NCBI GenBank assembly: GCA_022575985.1
Contig: JAKSXM010000263.1
Span: 7,482,001-7,546,000, forward strand
Origin: Anagrus nilaparvatae
Lineage: Eukaryota; Arthropoda; Insecta; Hymenoptera; Mymaridae
Length of the DNA stretch: 64,000 nucleotides
Reading direction: 5' to 3'
Within the stretch, counting starts at the first letter, position 1; each line of letters begins with the position of its first letter. This document shows positions 43,996-55,143 of this stretch, one piece after another. The notes under the pieces are model-generated. The model ran no database searches. It was not told where the DNA came from and worked only from the letters and a program-made list of their open reading frames with translations. Made by a program: the position numbers and the translations under genes.

Positions 43996-45665
43996 AAATT
44001 CATTCGGAAGAAGAAAAGAGCTCCATGTGCGCGCCTCATTCTTGCGACCGGCATCGGGCAAGGACAGACGTCCATGATAATCATAAAAGAAAAATAAAGT
44101 CGTTAATTTTTGTTTAGTTATTAAATCGATTAAAATTAAAAAGTCAGTAAGCTAATTAAAAAGTAAAGCTATTTAGATTATTAAATTTTATTATTAAGTA
44201 TTTTGAGAATCATATTGAAGTTATAAAATTAAAGTTGCCTAAAGTAAATCAAATTACATTTAACATAGGCTAGTATAAATTTATCAAGAAAAGTGTAATA
44301 AAGTGATTGTTAACAAATATAAAAGGCTATTTCCAGAGTTCTAAAAGGAACTTAATTGAAGCCTAACTGAAGTCATACAGCTCAACCAGAGGCCTAAAAT
44401 TTTGAAAATATTCAAATATTCATTGTCAACAGTATGAAAAAAACTGCAAATTATGTTAAAAAAACTCCATATTACTATATTTTATTTTCAATTATTATAT
44501 ATTATCAATAATTATTTATGTTATAAAATATACCTCATTAGTTATAAGTATTTTCTTCACCTCCTAAAAAAATAGAGTATATCCTCACCATTCGCCATGT
44601 ACGTGCAATTTTTTGTACGTGCAAAGTATAAAATTAATTCTGTTTTCATTCATTTTATTATATAAAATTAAATTGCATTTTAATCACGTATGATTAAATT
44701 TATTATAATTAACTACATATGATCAAAATATAAAAAAATTAATGCACAAGAGATTTTATTTGGTTAAGCCGAGCATCGCGAGGCCAGTCAGCTAGTTTAT
44801 AATTATGCAAACACATTCAGAGTTTTCAGAGGAGCTTTGTTCTGTCAAAAAGGTATTGGAGAGGCTATGTCTAATCCCGAAGATAATTTATTTCTTATGG
44901 AATCGACGTGTTTCTCCCGCACGAACAGAATCTAACATTTTAGTATTAATATCTGTAACGTGGTTACAAACGCTAAAAATACGTTAATTTTAATTTTAAT
45001 AAAATATTTAAATTTTGTGAAAAGCCGCATGATTTTTAAATATAAGTTATAGTTTCATTAAGAATATAGGTGACATTAGCGACACACGCACACACAGGTA
45101 TTAAATAAAAGCCGCGAAGAACTAGATAAGAAGAGGAGAAGGGAGAGAAGCCGATCGACAACGCAGGTTTAAGTGACCAGCGAGGACGTTATTCGGCGAC
45201 AGACTCTTCTAAAAATAGGTCACGTTTTTGATAACTCACGAAAACGCATGTCGCCGGCCATTAATTAACAGTTTATTTTTATGATACATTTAAGTAGTTT
45301 TGATTAAGTTTTGAAGTTGTTTGTCGTGATTAAGAATTTTCGTATATGACAGTGATTGGTGATTATAGTGAAAACTCGTGATTATTAGAAAACATAAACG
45401 AGGGACAAGACAATTTTAGATGCTGTTCCCACGTGTTTTCTTATATAATTTTAATTATAATTATCTTCGCGACAGTTTTCATTAATTATGTATTTTTAGA
45501 AACGAATAAGTGAATATTTAATTTTGATTAGGAAGTTGGATATCCTAGGAAAGATAAGTATCTTCGGAATCCAATTTCAAAAAGAAAGAAATTAAGTGAA
45601 TTAAAAGTGTAAAAAGAATTGTGAATTCGCACCGGCATATTAGTCACGTTTCCATATTAGAATTT
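43996..45665. other. Mostly unique DNA; includes inverted duplicate of the 30-kb LINE segment
   Basis: 44405-44625 is the reverse copy of 30058-30275. 45060-45665 is purine-rich, repeat-poor, and precedes the candidate exon at 45666. It could be a 5' untranslated exon but shows no proof of transcription. Confidence 0.5.
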
Positions 45666-45756
45666 ATGGAAAGAGAAGAATTTCGAGCAATACCAGATAT
45701 CATCAAAAATGGCAGCCAAAGATTGAATTTTCAGCAGTTTAATTTCGATGATAAAG
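45666..45756 (+). CDS. Candidate first coding exon of a host gene, product unknown
   Basis: The ATG at 45666 opens MEREEFRAIPDIIKNGSQRL followed by NFQQFNFDDK, ending at AAAG|GTGAGC, a good splice donor. Composition and codon variety look like real coding sequence, and it lies in the repeat-poor part of the window on the same strand as the AMPK gamma exons 6 kb downstream. It ends in phase 1 whereas the 51762 exon starts in phase 0, so the two cannot be joined directly; further exons would be needed. I do not recognise the protein. Alternatively the frame simply reads on to 45824. Confidence 0.35.
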
Positions 45757-46689
45757 GTGAGCCCGGAACTCCTCGTGTGTATTATATGTGTGTGTCGCGA
45801 CGGGAAAATTTTATAAATTTATGATAAAGGACAGTGAATTTAATGATTATTTTAGATACGGTGAATTTATGATTATGAAAAAGACAGTGATAAATAAATA
45901 TTGTTGTTAGAAAATAAGTATTCTTCTGTAATAGTTAATTGAATAAAAATATAATTTTTGATTTAGTGTTAAGTTAAATAAAATGTGCTTTATTTCTCCA
46001 TGTATTTAAATTATATATATCTCTATCTCTTTTTCTCTATAATATTCCCCCGACCCCGATTATTAAGTATATTACTCTCTTTCTCTTTTCAGCTTATATG
46101 ATACAGATTGGTAAGTCTTGCGAACACGTGAAATCATAAAATTGATAAAAATTAGATATTTACAGTAATGTGCCTATTTCCGCAAAGCCGGAAATAGCCA
46201 CATTACATATCTCGTGTACTATTTTGGTACTATAGACTCTAAGTCTATACTAGCCGACTAACATAAAGTCTTAGAGACTTCAGGATCTAATATGAATCAT
46301 GTTATTCGGCTAGTGATTTCATAATTTAAACTTCGTGTTATTAATTGAAATTGCAATTTTATTGGTATTTTTTAATCTAGAGAATTTAGGGCCTCATAAT
46401 AAAAAATTATCAAATAATTTTCAGAAGGGCCTCTTTGTAACCCTAATAGATTTTAGCGTGAACAATATAAATTGCAAATAATAGAGTCATTTTTAAATAA
46501 ACAATCGTGCATTTGACTCCTGGATATGCAAAATCTAGTTATTCAAAGGGCCCTAATTTTTCGTTAATGATAATCTCGATTAAGTAATTTGTAAAAAACT
46601 TAATTTATGATACAACAATCATGTTTTTATTTTCTGAATAGTAAAGAATCTATAAAATTTCTTGAATTTGTCTCTAGTTTTTTTATATT
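45757..46689. other. Unique DNA with two hairpins
   Basis: Hairpin TAATGTGCCTATTTCCG / CGGAAATAGCCACATTA (46166-46205, one mismatch), and a second, CTAGCCGACTAACAT / ATGTTATTCGGCTAG (46250-46313), with a smaller hairpin AAGTCT/AGACTT inside it. No gene recognised. Confidence 0.5.
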
Positions 46690-47460
46690 TACCGCAAATT
46701 ACCGAATTTTTTTTTGAAAAATAAAACAAAACTTCTGACTCCAAAAAAATATAACCAATTAAAGAAACGTCCTTTCTTTATGCAAATTTATCTCAGTACG
46801 TATAAATTAGTGCCAAAACGAGTAATACCAATTGCGACACTAAAATTTTATCTTATTTAGAAAACATTTTACTTTCAATACAATTTTCTAAAAATTTTAT
46901 TTTTTCCAAAAATAGTAAAAATTGAATATCTCCAAAAGTACTTTAGCTGTGATGTAAAACTATGGCCTATGTCACCCGCAGAACTTTTTTCTATTTTTGA
47001 AGACTTCATTTTGACTGTTCATTGATTAGACCCTGATGATGAAACACATACACACACAGAACCACAAATAGATAAATACCATAAAAAATAAAAAAATGTT
47101 TAAGAATTTTTCCATCAGCTTCAAAAATTTTTATAAAATTTTAAATATACCTCCGTTTTGAATAAAAATTTAGGAGAATACGCAAAAATCTGTGCCGAAT
47201 TGAATACTACAAAGTGTGATATAAAAATTTTTCGATTGTCTCAAAATATTTTAATTTTTTTTCTTCAAAAACACTAAAAATTGAATATTTCCAAAAGTAC
47301 AAAAGCTGAGTCGCAAAACTATGGCCTATGTCACCCGCGGACTTTTTTTCTTTAATTTGACACCGGTTTTATATAATTTCGTTATTGGTTTGACCCTGAC
47401 GATGACACACACACACACACACACAGTCCACAAACAAATTCTCAAATATATATTGTAGTT
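46690..47460 (+). repeat. Repeat of about 400 bp, two copies
   Basis: Landmarks: GAATACTACAAA, AAATTGAATATCTCCAAAAG, AACTATGGCCTATGTCACCC. Three further partial copies are at 48120-49077. A CA microsatellite is at about 47408-47426. Confidence 0.7.
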
Positions 47461-47808
47461 AAATATACAAATAAAAATATAATATATCTTTTTATTTTTA
47501 CATAAAAAACATACAATTTCTTAACTACTGCTAAAAAATTACAAAAAAATCATTTTATTTTAACCTTTCATTTCATCAACAATAATTTCTTAATAAAAAA
47601 AGAAATACAAATCATTAACCAAAAAGTTTAAAAAAATCGATAAATTAAATATGAAATAGATATACGTATTTTCAGTTAACAAACATCTGAATACACAATC
47701 TTAAAAAAAAAGCATAAAATAATAATTGATAACTGTATATAACAAAAAGAAAATTTGATACCTTTCCCGCATGTATAAAAAATCTATAAATATTTATATA
47801 TATATATA
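47461..47808. other. AT-rich DNA, nothing recognised
   Basis: Low-complexity AT sequence up to the Helitron border. Confidence 0.4.
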
Positions 47809-48103
47809 CTAGCATAGGGGATGTAGGGGGGGGGGCGGAGCCCCCCCTGTGTCGCCTTTACTTCTGTTTGTGTGGCTGAAAAAGATCATGTTTCACTACA
47901 AATTTATAATTATGCAAATACATTGAAACTATTCACAGCACCGTAGGTGAAACATTAATGAAAAATTATAGGTTCTGATTGATTCTATAATTATAATAGA
48001 GGAAATAAAAAAAATTAAATGAGTACAGACAGACAGACAAATAAATTTTCAAATATATATAGTATATAGTATAGTATATAGTATATAGTATATAGTATTA
48101 AGA
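47809..48103 (-). mobile_element. Short non-autonomous Helitron
   Basis: On the minus strand it runs from 5'-TCTTAATACTATATAC (48103) to CTAG-3' (47812-47809). The GC hairpin GGGGGGCTCCGCCCCCC (about 47828-47847) sits 15-20 bases before the 3' end. Outer bases on the + strand are A (47808) and T (48104), the A|T target of Helitrons. 295 bp, no Rep/helicase coding. Confidence 0.85.
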
Positions 48104-49077
48104 TATGTATACATAGATGGTTCTTGAATTGGCTAAATCAAGTAATACCAATGGAGACATTAAAATTTTATCATATTTTTCAGAAATCTCACTTTTTAAC
48201 CAAATTTTTAAAAAATTTAATCTTTCCCAAAAATAGTGAAAATTTTTTTATTTTAACTTTATTTAACATAGGTTTAATGCTATTTCGTTCATTGGACACA
48301 GGTACAGAAATAAATTATTAAAATACCATAAAAAAATAAGAAAATGAAAAAATTTTTTTTTACCAGCTTCAAAAAATTGGTGCCAAATCGAATACTACAA
48401 ACTTGTGACAGTAAAAATTGTCATTAGTCTCGAGATATTTCAATTTTTTTTTAAATTTAAAAAAATTTTATCAATTTCAAAAACAGCTAAATTAAATATC
48501 TCAAAAACTACGATAGCTGAGCAGTAAATCTATGGCTAATGTAACCCGCAGACTTTTTTTCTAAATTTTGACACTGGTTTCTTCATGTAAATTGGTTTAG
48601 TGGTTCTTGAGTCATTAGGGTACAGACAGACACATAGGCACACAAATAAAATATTAAATATATCATAAAAAATTAAAAAATAAAAAAAAATTATTTACGA
48701 TCTTCAAAAATATTTTATAAAATTTTAAAGATACCTCCGTTTTGAATAAAAATTTAGGAGATTACGTAAAAATTGCTGCCGAATCGAATACTACAAACTT
48801 TTGATAATAAAATTTGTCGTTAGTCTCGAAATATTTTAATTTTTTTCAAAATTTTAAAAAATTTTATCAATTTTAAAAAAAATAAAAATTAAATATCTCA
48901 AAAACTACGATAGCTGAGTCGTAAAACTATGGCCTATGTCACCCGCAGATTTTTTTTCTTCATTTTGACACCGGATTCATGCCAATCGGTTCGGTGGTTC
49001 TTGCGTCATTAGGGTACAAACAAATACACAAACAAATAAACAAACAAATAAATTTTTAAATATATATAGTATTAAGA
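48104..49077 (-). repeat. Helitron-linked repeat with 400-bp units
   Basis: Ends at 49077 with another Helitron-type 5' end (minus TCTTAATACTATATATAT preceded by A). Inside are three partial copies of the 400-bp unit (CGAATACTACAAACTT, AAAACTACGATAGCTGAG, GGTTCTTGAGTCATTAGGGT), followed each time by CAGACAGACA-type sequence. It may be a second, internally duplicated copy of the same family lacking its own 3' end. Confidence 0.6.
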
Positions 49078-49765
49078 TAGAACTCATCTTTTTTCACATA
49101 AATACGATACGATTCCTTGGTGACACTATAAATATGTAAAATTAGTACAAGTGCTATTTTCTAGTTTATATTACCATCGCAACTACTGAAATGTTATGAA
49201 AAATTAGCAGAAGTTAACGCATAACATCTAAACAAATCTGATGCACCCCCTTAATTGAGCCCTAAGGTGATGTAGTTTTGTTTCATTGGAAATATGAGGT
49301 TTAGAAACCACGGTCGAATAGAAAATCTTTTGAAAGGATTCCCACTTTTTAAGGTCTGAAAAATTAAGATGAGGTAATCATTACAGGTCTTCAGAAGTCC
49401 TAGGTACTGTATTATTATCTTTTGAGGTTCACTTACGCACAAGATCTGCAAAGGAGGTATGACTGTCCATTTAAGTTTTAGAAAAGAGTAGGGTTAATTG
49501 ATTTTCTTCATCTACCTTATCAAATGTTTTATCTGTGAAATAAGGTTGATCTTTTATTAGAGATTCAATGTCTTTTGGAAATTATCTTTAAATCTTTGCC
49601 AATTCTTAATCAAACCAGTCATTCTCACTTTGCAAGATGCTACATTCTTGTAAAGGTCTTTATCGAAGGCTTCATATGCACCTTCATTTTTAGGCATAAG
49701 CGTTTAGTTTACGTGCAATTTGGGCCATTCTTTACTTTTGCGGCCATGGGTAAAAATATACTATT
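49078..49765. other. No gene confidently recognised
   Basis: The minus strand at about 49750-49560 reads NEGAYEAFDKDLYKNVASCK then VRMTGLIKNWQRFKDN before stops, which looks like decayed coding sequence, but I cannot name a family. Confidence 0.35.
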
Positions 49766-51318
49766 TATGATAATTATATCTGCTATATAGAGTTTTTGGT
49801 GTAGCTGGCGTAATTATATCTAAAAGACATAATTAGACTATTAAGACATAATTATTAAGACATATTTACGCCATAACAAAAATGAAAAAATTTTTACTAT
49901 TTTTAAATTGAGGAATAAATTATGGAAAATATTGCTACGTATACTGAGGTTTAATCGGGATACGTAACAATAAATAAATATGAAATATAAGTTTGTCATG
50001 GGGATATTGAGTGCCCCAGGTATTTTAATACTTAGGTTGTTATAAGTAATAAGTTGTTGTAGTAGAGAGTTGATCTTGACCACGAGTTTTGAAGCTGGTA
50101 GAACTTAATTGAGTCAAGTTTAAGATTATAGAAGGAATTGTGTCACTTTAAATAAATATACTAAATACTTTGGTTGAATCACTGAATTTATTATAATTTA
50201 AGATCAAATCCGTCTAATTCAATAAGTCAAACTCTAATAAGTAAGTATCTGTACTTAGAAATCTCTATAGAAATCTAATTACAGCCTGTCCATATTAATT
50301 GATTTTGGTGGGATTGTCCTATACGCGGAAGCGTTGGTCTCGTCACGTCCAATTAACGAAAGCGCCGCTGATCATTTCGGGGGAAATCGCGAGGGGATTT
50401 ATGCAACTCTTCGTTGCCTAAAATATTTGGAAATACGTTATTAATGACCTTCGATTTTATATTTTGTGTCGATTATAGCGAGCCGGATCTGAATTGGTGA
50501 AATAGAATATTAAGGAATTTATGAAAGTGTCGAATGTAACCTGGCTATGTGAAATTGAGGAAATGCAGGTATGTTAGCTCGATTTACGAGCTAACATAAG
50601 CAGGAATAAGCTAAATATATAAATATAAAAGAATTCGGATGTGATAGTTCAATTATGATATATCATACGTAACAATATATTGGTGTTAAAATGATATTTC
50701 TAAAACTAAATTTTCCATATAAAATAATTAGGTACTACGTCCATGAAGAATAAAAAAGTTATTTTTTGTATTTTTTGGTATCAAATATTTTGAGAGAAAC
50801 AATTTTCAAAAAATTAAGTATTGGGTCCAAGAAATCGAGGAAAAACGATCTTAAATCTAATAGTTATTTTTTTTTTAATTTTATCTTAAAATTTTTGCCA
50901 CCAAAAAATTTAAAAAGCACCAAATTGTTTTTATTTTTTGGACGTAGTACCTAATTATTTTCTACGAAAGTATTAACTTTAGAAACATCGTTTTTTCTCG
51001 ATTTCTTGGATCCGAAACTTAATTTTTTGGAAATTGTTTCTCTCAAAATGTTTGCCACCAAGAAATGCCAAAAACAATTTTTTTATTCTTGATGGACGTA
51101 GTACCTAACTTTTTTATATGGAAATATTAGTTTTAGAAATGTCATTTTATCACAGATATATTTTCCATAATTTACTCCTCAATTTAAAAATAGTAAAAAT
51201 TTTTCACTTTTTTTATAGCATAATTATGTCTTAATAATAGTCTAATTATGTCTTTTGGATATAATTACGCCAGCTGTACCAAAAACACTATATAGCAGAC
51301 ATAATTATCATGAAAGAA
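49766..51318. mobile_element. Foldback element, left arm interrupted by a solo LTR
   Basis: Ends TGATAATTATATCTGCTATA and TATAGCAGACATAATTATCA are inverted. Arms pair beyond the LTR: GGAAAATAT at 49923-49932, rejoined after 50678 by AATGATATTTCTAAAACTAA, matches the right arm in reverse (to about 51020). The inner part contains S1-type sequence (GGTACTACGTCCAT and its complement), linking the S1 family to foldback elements. Confidence 0.8.
49933..50674. mobile_element. Solo LTR of 742 bp
   Basis: Starts TGCTACGTATACTGAGG and ends ATCATACGTAACA, imperfect inverted ends, with the 4-bp duplication ATAT (49929-49932 and 50675-50678). Removing it restores pairing of the surrounding foldback arm. 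Moderate GC content at 50300-50420; no coding. Confidence 0.8.
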
Positions 51319-51761
51319 GGTTATGTCTAGTGTAGAAAAAATCTTTTTTTTATGTAAAAAACCTAATTTTTTCCATGAGATGTTAAACTAACAATATCAA
51401 GGAAAAGATCATTTTAAGTTTTTCTTATGTCATTATACTTTGTTAGGTAAAATAGAACACTAAGAAAATTTTGTTATTGCTAATGAGGAACCAGCCAATT
51501 ACTTGGCAGCGTATTTTTTTAATTTTTAATTAATTTCTGTCATTAATTTTTCATGTAATCTTTTTATTTCATTATTATGCATTATTTTTTTATGAATTCA
51601 GAATTTGCAGTGTAGTTTAAGTATCTGGATTTTAATTTACGTTTAGAGTGTTTAAATGAAATAAAAAATTTTTAAGAAATTTATGTTGTCACATGTTATT
51701 ATTTATACAGTTTTTTAAATGTATAATTTTTATATTTTATAAAACATATGTTACTTTTCAG
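51319..51761. other. Repeat boundary fragment and intron sequence
   Basis: 51385-51515 carries ATGAGGAACCAGCCAATTAC, related to 20612. It is followed by AT-rich intron sequence ending TTACTTTTCAG at the exon border. Confidence 0.55.
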
Positions 51762-51965
51762 ATAAACGAATTACCAAAACCATCATTTACTGAAAAAACT
51801 ATAAGGGAACTAGGTATCGGAACATACGAAAATATTGAAACAGCCACGGAAGAAACAAGTATAATTATAGCTCTAAAAAAATTTGTTGAAAGACGAGTGT
51901 CTGCCTTACCTATTATTGATAATAATGGAAAACTGATTGACATATATTCAAAATTTGACGTAATT
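51762..51965 (+). CDS. SNF4Agamma: AMP-activated protein kinase gamma subunit, exon (CBS3)
   Basis: This exon of 68 codons lies between TTACTTTTCAG and GTATGT. It reads INELPKPSFTEKTIRELGIG, continues through VERRVSALPIIDNNGKL and ends IYSKFDVI. It aligns along its length with animal AMPK gamma (FITEFPKPEFMSKSLEELQIG ... HRVSALPVV ... DIYSKFDVI), the CBS3 repeat of the nucleotide-sensing subunit that binds AMP/ADP/ATP and controls the kinase heterotrimer in the cytosol and nucleus. Phase 0 at both ends. Upstream exons for CBS1 and CBS2 were not found in the window, implying a long intron filled with repeats or exons outside. The gene symbol follows the fly ortholog. Confidence 0.93.
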
Positions 51966-52065
51966 GTATGTAATTTAAGTTTATATTACATATATATATA
52001 TATATAAATATTAACATTTTCTAATTATATATATTTTTTATATTTTAATATATAATGCTTCTTAG

Positions 52066-52212
52066 AACTTAGCTGCTGAAAAAACTTATAACAACTTGGA
52101 CGTATCCTTAAAAAAAGCTAATGAGCATAGAAATGAGTGGTTTGAAGGAGTTCAAAGTTGTAAATTAGATGAAAGTCTTATGTCAGTAATGGAACGCATT
52201 GTCAAAGCTGAA
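52066..52212 (+). CDS. SNF4Agamma: AMP-activated protein kinase gamma subunit, next exon
   Basis: 49 codons from ...TTCTTAG to GTATGA, phase 0 on both sides, 100 bp after the previous exon. It begins NLAAEKTYNNLDVSLKKANE, continues HRNEWFEGVQSCKLDESL and ends MERIVKAE, matching NLAAEKTYNNLDVS ... ERIVRAE of insect AMPK gamma, the linker between CBS3 and CBS4. The next exon should begin VHRLVVVD; I do not find it downstream, so the following intron appears to be longer than 11 kb and contains the hAT element and others. The reading is intact, consistent with a working gene. Confidence 0.93.
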
Positions 52213-53841
52213 GTATGATAATTTTTTTACTTTTTTAATATATGATAAAGTAGGTAGTACTAGAACAATTCTTAATAATCAAGGGTTTATGTTTGGAAGA
52301 TTGAAAACTTATTATTTTATTGTATTTGAAAATCTATTAGTTTAAAATTAAAAATTAACAGAATATTAATAATTTAACCACCAAATATAATAAAAACTTA
52401 GTATTGATGAGCCTTATAATGCCCATGATATTTTATAATTAGTAATAGTATTACTCTTAGCAAAAAAAATATGTTGACATTGCAGAACTTAGGGACATTT
52501 ATTTTTTATTTATTATTGAGGCATATATTTTATTTTGGATTTACAAAAATTTTGACTTTTCTAAAATCAAGGAAAATTTTTTTCTTTTTCATATTTCGTT
52601 TTTATTTTTAAGTACAGTCACCTAAGATATCTAAAATACAGGTGAAATCGTGTCTTCTAAATATGTCAGATAAAAAGATAAAAAAGTCTTAAAATTTCTA
52701 ATTGGGAGAGAATATTGGTCCCCAGATCACTTTGAGGTTTAGAATATGCTTATACTGATAGATTTTGTGTTAGTATGTATAATCAAGAAAGCGTATTCAC
52801 CAGATATGAAATACAACTTGATGAATAAAAAAAAGCACTGGTACAAATTTTTTAAATTGTATCTTCTTGTTCCTTGTCCAGAGTTGTTAGTTTTCGTTCA
52901 GATGTAGTTCAATTATTACAAAAAAATTGTTTTTGGGTATCAAAAAATTAACAATAGACTCCAAAAAGAGCAAATACATATCAGGAATTTCGATCTGAAC
53001 GCTAAAGGTTCGCGTCCTGACCCGGACATAATCTCCGTTTTTTTTCTGAGAAGATTAAATTCTGAAATTATTTCTATCATTGCTCTAGGACTGAGGCATC
53101 CGCATAATGTTAAAAAAAAAAAATAAAAAAAAAAGCATTATGTAGATAACGCAGTCCGGAGTGCGACCATGTGCACTATAAGCAGGCATGGGGACAGGAG
53201 AAATAGTGTGATTTTCTGAGGCCACAGGTTAACAACGCACATAACACATCCACACAACACAAACATTTTAAACTCGCACACACTAAGGAGGAAAGACCTT
53301 ATAAAAAAAGCCACATAGTAAATCTAGAAAAAACTAAAAAAATCATACAACAAGCATAACAAACAAGAGATAAAAGCAAAGCTTTACATCTCTCACAAAA
53401 ACCAATACCAATACCATATCAGAAACAACTTCATGAATCATAAAGCTCTGTTAGAAAGTATTTTAAATCGTATTCAGTTGAGCTTCCTACGGTTAGTCAA
53501 ATGTAAAGTAACTGTAACGTAAAGTTAAAGTAAATGTAAAGTTCATTTAGTTACATACTTAACACTTTTAAAAACCGGTTTTTTACCTTCCTGAGGTCCC
53601 AAAACGTGCTTAAATGCCAAAAAATCAAAAATCAAAATTTGACCCATCACAAAGGTTCCTCATTGAGGAACCAAAATTTTTTTAACACTGGATTAAATGT
53701 ATAAAAACTTTATCGTAGCTTTTTACATTGTCTTTTGAAACTTGTCGCAACTCGTAAGTTATATTTACAGAACCAAGTATTTTTTAAATTTGTATTAACT
53801 TGTCATAATCTCAATTTTAAGTACCGTAGCCAAGTTTTATA
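52213..53841. other. Intronic DNA, nothing recognised
   Basis: 53100-53330 has A runs and a CACACA-rich stretch that could be the tail of an unknown retroelement. 53545-53670 is related in reverse to 31195-31310 (GAGGTCCCAAAACGTGC). No exon found. Confidence 0.45.
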
Positions 53842-54016
53842 TAGACCTTCACTGAGGCTGTGGTGAGACAAGGTTTGATATAAATGACCGAGACCGAGGC
53901 GAGGCGAAAGATGGATCTCGCCTCGCCTCGGTCTCGACCGAGATCCTCGCCCGAGGTTTGATGAAACAAAAAACAATTAAAATTCTAATTAAAATATAAA
54001 TTCATGTTTATTTAAA

Positions 54017-55101
54017 TTAAAAATATTTTATACAAATTATAGTATCGAAGCCACATATTTCAGATACTAAATCGGATTTCACCCAAGCACTTATACATAG
54101 TAATGCCGTTAGAGTATCATCTTTTAATGATCGTCTCTTAGGCTGATCAATCAAAGAAGCGTTTGAAAACAAGCGTTCTACGGGAACTGACGTGGCCATG
54201 ATCGACAGCTTATCTCTGGCTATTTTTGATAAAATTGGGTAAAAATCCTCGTGCTCTCTCCACCAATCTAATATATTTGTATATTCGGGAGCACATGGTG
54301 CATCTAAATAGTTGTTTAACTCTTCTTCCCAGTTTTCTTCCTCATCTTCATCAAAAATAACTGAAAAATCCAGCAACTTATTATTATTTACCTCCTTTTT
54401 TGGGGGTTCATTTTTCACATCTTTGCATTGTTTAAACGTTTCATAATATTTTTTGTATATTTTTTTAAAACATTTGAAACTTTCTTTCGCTCATTCTTGT
54501 CCCCACGACGTTTTTGTAAATTTTTTTTTATGTCTTGGGCCTAAAATACGGGAAGCACTGTAGAACCAAGTACATTGTCTATAGTGCTTTAAAAGTTTAG
54601 TTTGGCCTTTCTGAAAAGCTTCTATTAAAATTGCATCAAATCGCGATTGATCATTTTTTTTGTTTAAGTCAGGCGTAATCTTTTCGATTTTATTAAGTAA
54701 AATGTTGAATGCTAAAACTGCAGTGGGAAGCGTGGGGTACTTTTCAGCTGATAAAAGATCTGATACTTGTTTAAAAATTTGTAAATATGATATGATGATA
54801 TCCATAGCATCATTATTTTCATTATCAGAATATTCAATATCTTCACTATCATCTGGCTTAAAACGAAGCAATTTTAAAGTATCTTGAACGCCTAAATTCA
54901 AAACATGCGCAAGACACTTGTAGTGGCTTAAAGTTTTATCAAATCCAGTTACTTTTTCGTATTTTAATAAGTCAGCGAAATGATCATAAAAAGTATCATT
55001 TACTGAAGCATTATCAACGGTAATACCTTCTATTTTGTGTAACATATCAAATTTTTTTGCTGATTCACAAAATAGTTTACTCATATCAGCTCCTAAAAAA
55101 C

Positions 55102-55143
<42 letters not shown>

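Noticed and set aside
51758..51943. Minus-strand frame over the AMPK gamma exon
   Set aside because: Shadow of the well-supported plus-strand exon.
54660..54887. Plus-strand frame inside the hAT transposase
   Set aside because: Antisense of the transposase last exon.
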